A DNA stretch of 64,000 bases, from contig NC_049563.1 in NCBI RefSeq assembly GCF_013368755.1, forward strand, positions 620,001-684,000. The letters run 5' to 3'. The translations under genes and the position numbers were made by a program. Source of the stretch: Talaromyces rugulosus. Taxonomy: Eukaryota > Ascomycota > Eurotiomycetes > Eurotiales > Trichocomaceae. The notes under the pieces were generated by a model, which saw nothing but the letters and a program-made list of their open reading frames with translations, had not been told where the DNA came from and searched no databases. Below are positions 1 through 12,154 of this stretch, piece after piece (positions within the stretch are counted from its first letter, which is position 1; each line of letters opens with the position of its first letter).

Positions 1-420
1 ATTGGCTGTGCCTGTGCCAAAGTCAAGGATACGCTGGACTTCAAGTTCGTGGAGTGGTGCGCGGTACAGGCTGCCGTTGAGCAGGTCTTTCCAGAGGCAA
101 TGCATCAGGTCGAGGCGGTCCTGTTCGCGTTCGTCGTTGGGGAAGGGATACTGGCCCTGACGGTATGCATGGTATCTGGACCTCATTTTTAGTGGAGAAT
201 AAATAGGCTCTGTTAGTGCGGACCTACCGGCGTCCATTCTCCCAAAGGTAGTCGTATACAGAGCTCACAATTGACTTGCTCGACTCGAGCACGGATTCTT
301 CGTCGTAGAGGCTCTCGACGTCGGAGGTCTACCTGTCAGTCAGCACTCAAGGTATGCCACAGGTAATGGATTGAAGCGTACATCGACTTGGATGCCCTGC
401 TCCGGGGCCAGCAGCGCCAT
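1..420 (-). CDS. LaeA/UMTA-like SAM methyltransferase, N-terminal part (cut by window edge)
   Basis: Three exons read leftward from an ATG at 420 and run off the left edge. The middle exon encodes a DEESVLESSKSIVSSVYDY-type segment ending in YLWENGRR. After an intron of about 45 bases comes YHAYRQGQYPFPNDEREQDR and then LDFGTGTA, the start of the SAM-binding glycine loop. This order (WENGRRYH, YPFPNDxxEQDRLD, LDxGTGTG) is typical of fungal LaeA-like/UMTA methyltransferases, which act as secondary-metabolism regulators or methylate small molecules. The loop reads GTGTAN rather than the usual GTGTGI. Which of the many paralogues this is cannot be told from about 100 residues. The short first exon (MALLAPEQGIQVD) rests only on splice-site logic. 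Confidence 0.75.
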
Positions 421-1195
421 TGATATTCTGCCTTCTCCTTCTCCTTCCTCTTCTCAGCCGTGCTGTCTCAAGCAATAATAAGTATATGCATCTCCGAGAG
501 TCCAATGTTGTTTCTGCGAAAGAAAACCGCAGCTACAAATAAAAGACAAGATGGAGACAACAGGAAAAGAATAAAAAAAGCAAGCGGAATGACAATATTT
601 TATCAAAAAATCCCGACGACGTTGTCGTCCCTTGTGAATCAATACTAGTTGGCAAGAGATAAGATCCTAGTGGACCCCTAAATCTTTCCGAAGTACTCGG
701 TATGCAAGCTGTTCTAATGTTGCCTAGTCGGTTGTCAGCAGCTGCATTAGTATTCCCCGGCTAGAAGAAAGAGGGGAAAAAAGAGCGCGAAACAAAAAAG
801 AAAACAAGGCAAAAAGTGACAGCTCAGAAGGCAAGTCGGAAGCCGATGGTGACAGCTCATGAACTGCAGCCAAAGCCTCCTCCGCCGCTAGGCACTTAGC
901 TGCATCCTCGGCGTATATCTGACATAGTTAGGGCTTAATTGACCCGGAACTAGTCTGAGTCATTTGTAATTAATAGTAGCACGTGTTATCCGTACTGTTG
1001 GAGCAGTCAGGTCGAATTTTAATTAATCTAAGGATTAGACAACTTCTAGTCTATTGTTTTGCATCCTGTCAACCGTAGATCAGCGTCACTTCGTAACCTC
1101 GTACCCATTATACCAAAAAAAAAAAAAAAACGCAACACTATCTATTTAAGAGATAGGCGAGTAAGCGTTCCAAAGTAATTTTGTAGAAAGCAAAA
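421..1195. other. Intergenic stretch, no gene seen
   Basis: This is the upstream region of the methyltransferase and the downstream region of the importin gene; both are read on the minus strand. A/G-rich tracts lie near 770-810 and a poly-A run near 1115-1130. The small open frames at 454-648 on both strands have no recognisable protein features. Confidence 0.6.
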
Positions 1196-4100
1196 TCAGC
1201 CCAGGCTGCGAAGCTTCTCCTGCTCTGCCGGAGTGAGGATGTTGAAGAGCTCTTGGAACCCAGGCTTGGTTGATGCCTCCTGGAAGAATTGTACTAGGAA
1301 GCCTTGCGTCTCGTCGTCTCGCTTCCGAACAGCAAATACACTTTCACTGCCACCCTCGCCAAACGACATCAGCTCCTGCTTGGTCACTCCAAGACCAAGG
1401 TCCAGTGTGTTGCCCGGAATGTCCTCCCACTCGTCGTCCTCGCTGTCTGCTTCTTCGAGAGCGGCGGCTGCGGCCGCGTCAATCTCTTTGTTGCCAGACG
1501 CCCCGGCAAGCTCTTCTACGAGGACTTTAATGATCTTCAAACTGGCCGAAACACTGGTGAATTGGTCTGGGTTGTTGCGGGCTTGCGAGCGGGTCTTTAT
1601 CCGGCCGGTATCTTGAATAATAAGGTCTCCCTTCACCTGGACTTGCGCCACGCGAGGATCTTCGAGGTTGTATAGCTTGGAGAGTGCAATGATGTTTTGT
1701 TTAATTTCGTCGTAGCCGGCAAAATTGACCGAGTTCTCCAGCCATTTACTCAGCACGACACTCAACCCGCTCTGGCCGCTGAGGTCAACTTGAGCCAAAA
1801 AGTCAACCACTTCGCGAGGGCTGATCAGGGTTAGCCGGGCAAAGACGAGAATCAGGCTCTGAATGAATTGAGGCTGCTGGGCCGTGGCAAGACGCCGGGC
1901 AACTGCTTGGAGCAGCTGTGGCAGATATGGTCCTAGCTTTTCGGACCCGGCCTTTTCGACCAACTCTGCAGCCAGCTGACCGACCTCGGCGGCAGCGATA
2001 TCGTCAACGTCGGGACCTAACAAGCGGTCGATGATCACCAGGGCTGTCTCAATGGCTTCCTTGCCCTGTTCCGGTTCGCGCCATGCGAGGAATTGGTTAA
2101 AGTCGTGTGCCAGAATATGGCGGACCGCCAGCGTGGCTGGTCGAATGAGCTCTCCGTCACAAGAGTCAAGTAGCAGACGGTTCAGTTTGGGCATCACAGT
2201 TGCCACAAATCCATTGGGAAGAGGTTCGGAGCCATAGTCAGCCAGAGCACGGAGAAGGTCGGCCGCCAGAACAGTCAGTGCGCTTTCCTCAGTCATGCTT
2301 CCAACATCGATAGCACCAGTCAGAGATGGCAAGACCTTTTCACATAGCCGGACATATGCATCAAAGCCTTGTTGTGAAACATACTGCACAATATCCTCGA
2401 AGGATTCCGTGACTATCATCACCAGATGGAAGTTGTCGGCGCCGTTGCTCGCCACGTTAAACAAGACGTCCAGAGCCGTCGAGTCGAGAACGACATTGGC
2501 CTCGACCATGATAGTGTCACGAAGTGTTTCCGCAAGAGTCACTTTGAGGTCGTCATTGTCGGTCCCCTCTCTTAAATCATGAGCAGCGATGAATTGGGAT
2601 ATGGAAGTGATTATGGGGATTTGCATTGGCTGTGTGGTGGTTGATGGCAAGGCTGGCAAGATATCCTGAAGCACGCGAATAGAAGCAACCTGGACTACTT
2701 CCGAAGAGTCCTGAGAAATCGCCTTCATCGTTGCATCGAGGTAGCTAGCTGCAACCTGTTGAAATCCAGGGCCTGCCGTCTGGGAAAGGGCACCGGCTAG
2801 CAGATAGCCACGAGCACGTAGGAAATCCTGTTCGTTTTGGAAAGCAAACTGAATACTGTTGGTGAAGCCCGATGCTACGTCGACGGGAATCTGTTGCTCG
2901 ACTTCGTTGAAATCGCGGAGCAACTGGTTTAAAATATACAAAGCAGCTTCACGTTGTTTCCACCTGTAAATAGAGTTAGCCAGTTATTTTTCTCTTTTTT
3001 TCCCTCAAAAGGGGTTGAAAAGCATACGTTGAGGCAGGATCGGCAAAGAGGGTGTTGATATAGGTAACCAATGCTTGGACAACCGTCACTTTCAGCCACT
3101 CTCCGAGCTTGATCAGAAGGTCACCACCACACGTCCTGGGCGTGTAGTTGGCCGTCACCGAGGTCTCTTCTGATAAGAATAGGTTAACGTCAATATCCCA
3201 CAAGCCTTCTTCTTCAGTCGTGATCTGGGCGTAGGAGATTGCCAGCTTGATAATTTCTGGAAGCCAGCCAGTGCTTGTTGCGGCTTGGCCGGCATTCTGC
3301 AATTGGGCTTGTAGTTCGGCCTTGACAGGGGGGGCTTTTATCAGGGCCTGCATGAGATCGATTTCTTCCAAGACGAGGATGTCCAAGGTATATGGCAGGC
3401 CATCTGCATCTTCCAACCGGCCTTGGCGCTCGTCCTCGATGTACATATCAAAGTAGTGGCCCTGGATGTTGGAAAGTTCCTCCCAGAGAGTGGTGAACAG
3501 CTGCGGGCTTTGTGTGGTCAAGAGTGTTGGGAATACCATGCGGATTTTCATGACGGTCTAGATCAGCCACGGATTAGACAATGTATTGAAAAACAAATTG
3601 TAGGTCTCTCTACCTTAATTGCCTGCAGCTTCAGGGCAATAGCACCTCTCCACTGGGACGGAAGTTCGGTGTCTTTCGCCTCCTCTTCCTCGGATGGACG
3701 CTGTGGAAGGGGGGCCTTCATGACCGTCAAGAAAAAGGGCGACCAGCCGGAAAGAGCCTCGTCCATGAACTGCTTAACAGCAGCTTTGTGCTGCTCCAGC
3801 ACCATCTCGAGGGTGTCGAAACATGATCGAAAGACAGAGACGGCGAGGGCGCGCAAGATGGTCTTGCGTGATTCGTTGGTAGCCACAGTGAAGAGGGTCG
3901 AGACGAGTTCGCGAGCAATGTTGAAGAATTGCTCCTCGCTGAAGCCGGTTTCGACCAAGTCCAGCAAGACCTTCAGTGCACCGTGTAGAGCGATATCACT
4001 GCTGGCCTGGTCATTGATGATCTGCATCAACGAGGGGAGGAGGTCGGGCCATTCTTCCGGGAAGTCGGCGGCGGCGATTTTGCTCACGGCATAACTGGCC

Positions 4101-4429
4101 GAGGCCTTGATCTTGCGGTTCGTTTCGGTTGTAGTAGCGAGATCGAGGAGGGCACGGCGCAGGGTGGCCTTGTTGGCATCATTGATGAGCACCTGGCCCT
4201 TGAACTCGTCGAGCACGGGCGACCAGGCAGCGAGGACAAAGGCGCGCAGGACGGACAAAGCGGACTGGCGCAGCGGCAGCTCGACGGATTCATGCGATGC
4301 AACGGCGACGAGCGACAGAGGAAAGGCTTCGTTGGAGTACAAATGCAGCAGCTGCAGTTCAGCGGACCTCCGCGTGTTGGCTGCGGGGGATTGGGTGGCA
4401 GCGAGCAGCTGGAGGAGCTCCTGCTCCAT
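1196..4429 (-). CDS. KAP114: Importin-beta family karyopherin Kap114 / importin-9
   Basis: Three exons (4429..3614, 3557..3028, 2963..1196) join in frame to 1037 aa, close to yeast Kap114 and human importin-9. The N-terminus (MEQELLQLLAATQSP) with an importin-beta N-terminal repeat is followed by HEAT-type helical repeats throughout. A strongly acidic stretch near the C-terminus (EEADSEDDEWEDIPG) matches the acidic loop of this family. These receptors carry histones H2A-H2B and TATA-binding protein into the nucleus under Ran-GTP control. Both introns have clean GT/AG ends and keep phase. The start is the first ATG before the conserved N-terminus. The gene is complete, and the subfamily call rests on length plus the acidic loop. 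Confidence 0.88.
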
Positions 4430-6780
4430 GGTGGGAGATGAGGCTATCCTAACCCTGACCCTTTTATGTTATTGGATCGTTCTCAATGCAATGGTCCCTA
4501 GGCGAGGCAGCATTCGAGGCGCGTCGTCTGGGCGCGTAGTCCGACCAGTCGTGTGTGGTTTTGGTCTTGGTGTGGAATTTTTGCTGTCGGATAGAATGGC
4601 GCGTAGCAGCAACGTCTGTTCGCATAACAATCATCAATAAATTAATCACGAGTGGTGGAGGGGTAATTTACTCGGCCAACTAGCGCCGCGGTGGAGGTGA
4701 CGGGTAGCATACCAGCTGCATACCGGCTCAGTGCGGGCGCTGCGTGGGAAAAAGCGGTAATTATGGTAATCGTGATACGAATGGGTGGGGCCGAGAGCCG
4801 GCTGCGAGTGGCTGAATCCACAGCTGTAACTCACGATTATTGGCTGGAGAGTGCCCCGCACGAACGTCCACCGCAAGTTTTCTTTGGCGGGCGAGACCCA
4901 CTGTCTAGATGCTGATTGGACGGTGGAAGAGATCACGATATCATCGCATTATTATTTAATATTTAATCAGAGACATCAACTTTGCATCCAGAATAGCAAT
5001 AGTACGTCGGACGTACTACATACAGCACTATTCTTGGCTCTCCACACGGGGATGCCGGCAGATCGTTGGGCCCGATCCGGTCCAGTTGACGAGACGAGAC
5101 ACACGAGGGTTGAGTTGAGGGGTCTTTAGTACTCGGTAGTATAGAGACTATAGACCCTAGAGGATATTGTTAGTATCCTTCTCGACTATAAGTGTTTGAC
5201 TAGGGCTGCACCTCGCCAACTGGAACTGGCTAAGGCCGGGTGGGCAGCCCCGCCTGCGCCTATAAGAATGCAACAAGGCCCCAGAGAGCGCCTATGACGC
5301 CGACGCAGCGGGGGCATGGGGCCTGAGTCTCACCGAGCTGGGCTGACGATTATTGAACTGATGAAGAGTCAAGACTATGTGAGTGCTAGTAGTAGCAAGT
5401 AGTAAGTAGCACTTGAGCCTTGACAACTGACAGCTGGCTAGCAGGGCCAGAGTATATAGTGGTACGCAATGTTACTAATGCTAGCTAGCCATGGTACAGC
5501 GACTCCGGGTCAGGTCAGGTCCCCGCGGTCTCGTACTGGCTAGAGATCCAGCAATCACCTCTGGCCAAGTAACTCCAAGTAGCTCCTTGCGGGCAAGCTT
5601 ATCGTATCTGCAAATTAGTCGTAGGAGTCCGTGAATAATTAATAATAATATTAACCGGCGGTCTCGGCGGTTTGATATGGTCGATATCATATCCCATCCC
5701 AGGCAAGCCGGAAAAAGAATCAACGGTCCATGCTTCAACAGATGCATCGACGCAAGCAAAGGCAAAAAAGACATTTGCCAGCACCGGGCTGCAACATTCG
5801 CTGGTGTGGTCGTGGCTCGCCTCGGATCTGTCCCCTCCCTCGATGATCGACACTCTCACTAAATTCTCTTAGCCAGCATCATCCCACCAGGTGGAGCTGG
5901 CTCTGCCTGTATTATTTGCTGTAATTTTTATTTTTTTTTACCCTTTCGCTTCTGCTGCGCATCCAAGCCCATGACGCAAACACGTGACGGTGGTCAGCCA
6001 AGTTCTGCGCGCTCAATCTTTGGCAGACGCATTCCTACACCGTTGATCCTTATGCCACGCTCTCGCTCCGTCGCTCTGTCTTTCTCTTGAGTGTGTGCGT
6101 GTGTGCGTGTGCTGGTGGAAATATCCTCTTTCTCTCTCTCTCGAAATTTTGTTGCTATCCCCATAATAATAACCTGGTATAAAGAGCGAACGTCACTGAG
6201 GCTGCACACACAACCTCCACTGCCGACTCACCCACCCCTCACGGGCAAAGCCGTAATTCCCGGCGACGAGCCAGTGCATTTTGGTATTCTGCAACAATAA
6301 TAGCTGCCGGCATCGGTCATCGCTATCGTTATCGTTATCGTCATCGTTGCTATTGCTGTACTGTTACTGTTGTTGCTGTTGCGTTTCTCGCAGTGCTTCA
6401 GTTGCTGGTGTTGTCGTTCTTGCTTGTTCCCGGCGGGATTGTCTAGCGCTTGCTGGCTCCTCCTCCGCCCGCCTTCCTCGACTCAACCACGGCACCCGCC
6501 GATAACGAAACGAACCGTCCCGACGACCTGCACCAACCCTCAACATCGAATTTTGCTGTCAAGACCAATAATCCCCGTATATCGCACATTGGCGTCGCTC
6601 CCATCACCAGGGGACACGTTGACCTGCGTTATTGTGTCCTCGCTGCTCTCTCCTCTCCTCTCCTCTCTCATCCTTTCCCCCCCGGAAACAGAGCAATGAT
6701 CAGCTACCGAGGGGAACAGCAGACAGATTCTCCTAGACTCCTTCACGACCATCACTACTGCGGCCACAGCGACGACAATA
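4430..6780. other. Long divergent promoter/5' UTR region between KAP114 and REV7
   Basis: KAP114 leaves to the left and REV7 to the right, so this 2.35 kb holds both promoters and leaders. About 6060-6720 is pyrimidine-rich (TC runs, TCTCTC at 6129-6142, TCCTCTCC near 6650-6670), which is common just upstream of fungal start codons. TATCG and TTG-type short repeats lie at about 6315-6385. No open frame here has a recognisable domain or plausible exon structure. Confidence 0.55.
6302..6385. repeat. Imperfect microsatellite (TATCG / TTG units)
   Basis: Tandem imperfect ATCGTT and TGTTGC units occur in the presumed 5' leader of REV7. It is a simple-sequence tract with no other function visible. 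Confidence 0.5.
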
Positions 6781-7620
6781 ATGGCCATGGCCAGTGAAAG
6801 CAGCACCACTGTCAACACCATGACCGCCGCCACCACCCCGCTCAGCGCGCCCGAGAACAGCCTGCCCGACACCCAGGCTGCCATCGCCGCCTCCTTCACC
6901 AACTTCCTCAGCGTTGCTATGCACCAGATCCTCTTCCTCCGAAATGTCTACCCGCGAGCCACCTTCCTGCCTGTGCGCGCTTACAACTACCCCGTCCGCC
7001 AATCACGCCATCCCAAAGTTTGTGACTACATCAACGATGTGGCCATTGCTGTCGAGAGCGAGATCCTCAAGGGCACCATCACCGCCGTCACCGTCATAAT
7101 CTCGTCGGTGCGGACGAATCAGCCGATGGAGCGTTATGCCTTTGACCTGTCCGGCTTCCCCCATGTGCCCGTCGGCGAACTTTATACTACGTTTGAAGAA
7201 CGCAAGGAAGAGGCCTCGAAGCCCGCCTCGACGGCCCAATCAATCGACCTCGAGTCGCAGTTCCGGGCCTGTCTCGCCCGATTAGCCTCTGCCTGTGCTC
7301 GGCTGACGCCGTTGCCGCGAGATGACGAGTTCGGTTTCACTGTCTGCATCGAGGTGCGAGAAGACGCCCTGCCGCCAGTCGGCACCACCAAGGAAGAGCA
7401 AACCTGGATCGTCGCCGAGCCAGGCCAAGTTCATGTACGGTCGTGTACAGCGCCCTTTTCTGTCAGTAAAGTGGGCAGCCATTCGCAACAACCGTTACTG
7501 CCCAAGATCAACGGCCGAGCCAAAACGGTACCGGTACGACGAGTAGAGGCAGGTGAACTTCGCCTAGAATTATGGGTCGAGGAAGCCAGGCAGAAATTTG
7601 ACGAAAGGCTAGTCACCTAG
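6781..7620 (+). CDS. rev7: Rev7/MAD2B, HORMA-domain subunit of DNA polymerase zeta
   Basis: A single exon of 279 aa. After a Ser/Thr-rich leader of about 30 residues, a HORMA domain begins with an FLSVAMHQILFLRNVYP-type first helix. It continues with HPKVCDYINDV and a conserved ERYAFDLSGFP strand, both hallmarks of Rev7/Mad2B. Rev7 closes its safety belt on Rev3 to form translesion polymerase zeta and also works in checkpoint or shieldin-like complexes. Length and order fit fungal Rev7 rather than Mad2 (about 200 aa). ATG at 6781 is the first in frame; a second ATG lies two codons later. C-terminal residues 170-279 are less conserved but keep the reading frame to a TAG at 7618. Confidence 0.85.
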   Translation: MAMASESSTTVNTMTAATTPLSAPENSLPDTQAAIAASFTNFLSVAMHQILFLRNVYPRATFLPVRAYNYPVRQSRHPKVCDYINDVAIAVESEILKGTITAVTVIISSVRTNQPMERYAFDLSGFPHVPVGELYTTFEERKEEASKPASTAQSIDLESQFRACLARLASACARLTPLPRDDEFGFTVCIEVREDALPPVGTTKEEQTWIVAEPGQVHVRSCTAPFSVSKVGSHSQQPLLPKINGRAKTVPVRRVEAGELRLELWVEEARQKFDERLVT

Positions 7621-9345
7621 CAGCCTCTTCTTACTTTTTTTTATTATAACTTTTTTTTCCCAACATCTTATATTTCTGGCCACGTTTTATAAACCTTTCT
7701 TTTTTTCGCCTGCTTTTCTATTATTGGGGGTCTTTGCTTTTCCTTGTACACATTATCTTCTCTTCTCTCTAATTTGGAACAGTTTGAATCACCGGGTCAG
7801 AACTAGGGTTGGGGGAAATCATATTCGAATCATATTTCGACTCATTGGGCGTGGTGGGCATTGGAAATACATACGACTCGGACACACAACATAACACAAC
7901 AACATTATCATCATCATCACTATCATCATCATCATAGAGTGGAAGGGCGCTTTTTGACGAGTTTGATTTAATGGCCCTGGGATTGAAACCTCTCGTTACT
8001 GCATTGATGTCGTCGCATTATCACCTGTCCCTTTTTTTTTTCTTTTTTGTCTTTCCTATGCATTAGTCGTCGTTTTTCCATCTTCATTTCTCAGCGTGGC
8101 AAGGCAAGGTAAATTGTCGCATATATGAAATTTGCTTTCTATCTTCAACCTGTATTGCCATCAAAATGGACGCACTGTCTTTTGATCACGTTTTTGACCA
8201 AAAATTTGTGTCTCTTTTTTTTATATGCGTTGTCGCAAGACCGTATACGAACTGTTTACCTATCAATTATCGATAGTACATCATATGAGTTACGTCTGTT
8301 ATTCTTTTTATCCCCTTTTGTTTGATCCTTGAATTTTTTCTTCTTGCTTTTTTCAACCTGCCCGCCAAAAATATCCAGCGTCTGCAAAAGAAACAAAAAA
8401 AAAAAAAAGAAATACTTGGCGACATCACAATTATTCACCCTTCACTCACTCTTGCTTCTGTCTTTCTTTTTCTTTTTCTTTTTGTTTCTGAGGTCTTTCT
8501 ACGTGTTTCAAAAGTGCTAGATTTGCCAAACTGACCAACCCAATGAATCAACACGTTGGTTGATTAGCAACCCCGAAATCGAGTCGAATCGGTCAATTTG
8601 TAGGGACAAGGTATAGAGGGTTAGACTAGGGTTATGTGTATACTTGATGTAATTGGGCACCAAGCCAAGAGAGGAGAAGAGAAGAGGAAGAGAGAACAGA
8701 TCCGATTTGATGATTGATGGATGATGTATTGATGTGAAGCTGGCTACTCTTATTTTCCTTTTTTTTTTTTAATTATATATTTTTTCTCCCTCTGATGCAA
8801 CCGTTGATTCGAGCGAATATACTGATGTCATTTCTCAATTCTTGAAGATTACATAAGCACACGACCAAGGTTCCGTTCGACTTCAACTTCAACCTCAACT
8901 TTCAGTGATCATTTCGCATCACTTGATCAATTGAGATTAATTTTCAATCAATCAATACTAGTTTGCATCTGATTAGCGCTTTCCCAAGCTCTCGCATCAG
9001 GTTGTCGTTGACGTCGTCATCATTTAACCGCAGCAAACCATCACCAAGCTAAAAATCGCTAGCTGGTCGATAGTTTTATTTTCTGCAGCTTTTTTGTTGA
9101 ACCCATCAGCTCATTCTTGTCACATGTAACCGTGACCGATTATTGATCGAATGTTGGAGAGGACAGGACTGGACAAAACGGAGGAAGAAAAAAAAAAGGG
9201 AAAAAAGGAAAAAAGGAAAAAAGATCACGATGATTTAACTGAAGCTTGCGGATATACTACTTAAAAGGCAATAATAACCAAGTCTGCTGTTATTATTGTT
9301 ATTTCCCTTCTATCCATGACAGACATCTGGATGTGATGTGTCTCG
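7621..9345. other. Intergenic, AT-rich with T- and A-tracts; no gene seen
   Basis: This is the REV7 3' region followed by the promoter of the small Zn2Cys6 gene. It has many T-runs (7630-7760, 8030-8050, 8755-8790) and a purine A/G tract at 9182-9222. Short open frames around 8125-8530 are low-complexity Phe/Lys-rich products of these tracts and are not called as genes. Confidence 0.55.
7905..7936. repeat. ATC trinucleotide microsatellite
   Basis: About ten near-perfect ATC units with one interruption, in the REV7 downstream region. Confidence 0.8.
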
Positions 9346-10459
9346 ATGGATCCGCCCGCAGCAGACGCCGAATCTACCAAGTCCAAGAACAGACCACAGC
9401 AGTCATGCATAAAATGCCGCGAACGCAAGGTCAAAGTCAGTTCCAATTCCCCCCTCCCAGAAACTTCCAATGCATCAATCTAAACTAACTTGACAAATGC
9501 GCAGTGCGATCGCGCAAAACCATGTCGCTCGTGCGTGGTGCGCGGCTGGCAGGATGAGTGCGAGTATGTGCGCACGAATGAAGACCGCGAGCAGATCAAC
9601 CAAGCAGACGAGATTGATTCGCTGCGGAAGGAGTTGAATAGGCTGAAGAGAAGATGGGATGACGTCCAGCAGTCATCGTCGTCAACGAGGACGAGCAGTA
9701 CCAGTAGTCCAACTGATGCAGCAGCTATAGCTATGGCGCCTCATGCGCAGGGTGATGAACATGCATGGCCGCGGAAAGCGCAGAAGAGACCTGGAGCTGA
9801 TGCTGCTCTCTTTTTCGGGGCGCAGAGTCAACAGGCTAGGTTTGTTGCTGATGCTGGGTCCTATCAGAATGCTGGCCTGCATCATACAGCAGCTTTCGAG
9901 TATGCCCAAGGCCAGCCAACCGGAAGCAGTATGCTTCAACATCCTCCCTTGACGAGGCCGGGCTCTGGTGAGAGTTTCTCTGGCCAAGTACCAGGATATG
10001 ACTTTGGTCTGTCTTTCCTAGACGAAACTAAAATAGAAACAAAAAAAAAAAAACTGACCAGACACAGGTTCACCCTATTCCTGGGGATTCAACGGCGTAC
10101 CTGCAGACGCCCCCGTTCTATACACTCAACAAGACCACAATAATACATCACCACCATCCCGGAACAATTCCACAGCCTTTGCAGAGAATGCGATGCACCA
10201 ACTGCAGCAACACCCGCATGCCAACTTCTGGCGCGGCAAGGGCGTCTTGATGCAAAATATCTACAAAATCATCCGCGACTGTGACGAGGCCTGGGTTCCG
10301 TCTATTATTGGTATTGTGCGTGGTAGCCAGTCACCCGAAGACGCGATCCGGTCTATTCATAGACTCATGAGCACTTCTAGGTCGCCTACAGGGTCGTCGG
10401 CGTCGGCTATATCGAACCAGTCTTCTCCAGAGGGGTGGGCTGGTTATCAAATGAATTGA
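9346..10459 (+). CDS. Small Zn2Cys6 transcription factor
   Basis: Three exons (9346..9435, 9505..10006, 10068..10459) give 327 aa. The first intron splits the zinc binuclear cluster: CIKCRERKVK in exon 1, then CDRAKPCRSCVVRGWQDEC in exon 2, supplying six cysteines. A DREQINQADEIDSLRKELNRLK stretch behind it has coiled-coil character and may mediate dimerisation. The middle is Ser/Gln-rich. The C-terminal exon has FWRGKGVLMQNIYKIIRDCDEAW and a helix ending in RLMS, a pattern seen in short fungal C6 regulators without the full fungal_trans domain. The DNA target is unknown. Splice joins keep frame in all three exons. The only odd feature is its small size. Confidence 0.8.
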
Positions 10460-10547
10460 TTGCGCATACCATGTATATAAGCCTTCAGTACATATACTCT
10501 GTTGTAAATTAACCGCTACATAGCAAATTGAATATCCATATGATATA

Positions 10548-11492
10548 CTACCCCTGCAGAGCATATCCCACATCATCACCCCTCCCCATGGCAATCAGAT
10601 TCCGCCTCATCCTCTCAGCTCTCTCGCCCGCATGCAGCGCAGCTTCTTCTCGGTCAATCCACTGGCCCACGCCATGTTGCAACACAGCCGTTGCTCTGAC
10701 CTTGCCATCCTGACTCTTTAGCCCAACGCTTCCATGCAGCGTCAACCGCGTTTCAGGGCCCCCCTCGGGTTTATGTTGATACGCCCCTCGATGTAGGATA
10801 TTGCTGTCGTAAAAGACCACATCCCCCGGTTCCAGCTTGACAACTCGCTGTCCGGTCAGATTCGGCTCGTACGGGTCTGCATTGCGTTCGGCGTCGGTGC
10901 GCGCGCGTCGATGGGATCCGGGCACTGCGATGAGCGAGGTGTCTGGACATAGGGCGATGTTATACTGCGCATGAAACTGTCGTCCATTAGGGCTGTTTGT
11001 GTGCAGGAGCTGCAGCTCTTCGTCGCTTGTTGCTGTCTCGGAGATTCCATCGCGATGCCAGCGCAGCTCAAAATCTTTTGTCTCTGGGGCGACGAGTAGA
11101 TTCAGCAGTTCCATGACCAGCATCTCTTCTCCTCCTCCTTCTTCTTCTTCTTGTCCCGTCGTCGTCGTGCCAACCTCCAGTAACTCCTCGACAATACGCA
11201 GCACTTTATCCGAGAAATATAGCTGCGCAAACTCGCTTCGTCCCGGCATGGCAGGGTGCAGCAAGTGCTGCACTCCCCATATCCCACCTTCTGACGCCGG
11301 CGGCACGACATCCGGCCACGGCGGGAATTGCTTGGGCACCGTGCGAAAAAACGGCCATTTACCAGAGCGTGTGAGCGTCGTAGCTTTCGTTGCAGCGTCA
11401 CGCAGAGGTGCGATCTCGTCGGGCGAGAGCAGCGAGGGAATCACCACGAAGCCGTCGCGTTGCAGCGCGGTGAGATATGGTGATGATGTCAT
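10548..11492 (-). CDS. PhyH-family Fe(II)/2-oxoglutarate dioxygenase
   Basis: A single exon of 314 aa with the phytanoyl-CoA dioxygenase fold signature. It starts with an ALQRDGFVVIPSLLSPDEI-type segment. The iron ligands are His146 and Asp148 in WHRDG and a distal His near 234 in NILHRG; Arg near 249 (ETRLTLHG) would bind the 2-oxoglutarate carboxylate. All four catalytic positions are present, so the enzyme should be active. An acidic/Gly insertion (GQEEEEGGGEE, about residues 113-123) looks like a surface loop. The substrate is unknown; relatives hydroxylate lipids or secondary metabolites. It ends 90 bases past the convergent C6 gene, and its relation to the PKS cluster 10 kb away is doubtful. 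Confidence 0.82.
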   Translation of the reverse strand: MTSSPYLTALQRDGFVVIPSLLSPDEIAPLRDAATKATTLTRSGKWPFFRTVPKQFPPWPDVVPPASEGGIWGVQHLLHPAMPGRSEFAQLYFSDKVLRIVEELLEVGTTTTGQEEEEGGGEEMLVMELLNLLVAPETKDFELRWHRDGISETATSDEELQLLHTNSPNGRQFHAQYNIALCPDTSLIAVPGSHRRARTDAERNADPYEPNLTGQRVVKLEPGDVVFYDSNILHRGAYQHKPEGGPETRLTLHGSVGLKSQDGKVRATAVLQHGVGQWIDREEAALHAGERAERMRRNLIAMGRGDDVGYALQG

Positions 11493-12154
11493 TGTACTGG
11501 GTTCGTTTATTTGGCAGGGTTATTTGGCAGGGAAGAAAGAAGGAATACTATCAGGCGTGAGTATCAAGGGCCATTTATCATGCCGTCATGAAAAGAGGAG
11601 GAAACAATCCACCATTCCATAGGCCTGTTCAATGATAGAAATAAAAATAGCTTCAGATTCATCGATCGCGTACCCCGCCCGCTCGCTGCAACGCGGGGAA
11701 GGAGCGTTATCGATACCGACCGTTACATTTCTCTTCCTTCACCAAGGAACTGCTGCATTAGCCGTCGTTGTTATTATTCGGATTATTATCCAAATAGTAA
11801 TTGCCTTTGTTTGGATAGCATGGATTGAACAGATCGACCCGCTACTGACTGCGTCATCGCCTAAAGGCTTGGCCGATGTTTTTTCAGCTGCTTATGAGAC
11901 GTCGATCTTTTCTTCTTCCTCTTCTTCCTTTTTTTCATTGTCCTCTTCCGGGATAATTCTTTCTAGTCAGTGAGAATCTCGCTTAGACAGTCAAAGACAG
12001 GCACAATCAGCTCCAGGTGGCGGTGCTGCTCTTATCGATCTTGGCGGAGGAGGGGCAACTCTACCAAAAATAAAGAAACCAGGAACCGGCACAGAAAAAA
12101 CTTTGTGCCTCCGCAACCGATTGCTCCTGTAAACAATCAATCGGATCACAAAAC
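11493..12154. other. Divergent promoter region between dioxygenase and het-C genes
   Basis: 662 bases between two divergently read genes. A T/C-rich TCTTCTTCC tract lies at 11908-11945. The open frame at 11632-11973 is a hydrophobic, low-complexity reading of this tract and is not supported as a gene. Confidence 0.5.

Noticed and set aside
3423..4094. 223-codon plus-strand frame over the importin gene
   Set aside because: Antisense shadow of a conserved coding region with no domain of its own.
8125..8534. Overlapping Phe- and Lys-rich frames downstream of REV7
   Set aside because: They arise from T- and A-tracts and show no protein features.
10548..11492. PhyH dioxygenase as a tailoring enzyme of the PKS cluster
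   Set aside because: It is separated from the PKS by four conserved housekeeping-type genes, so membership is unlikely.
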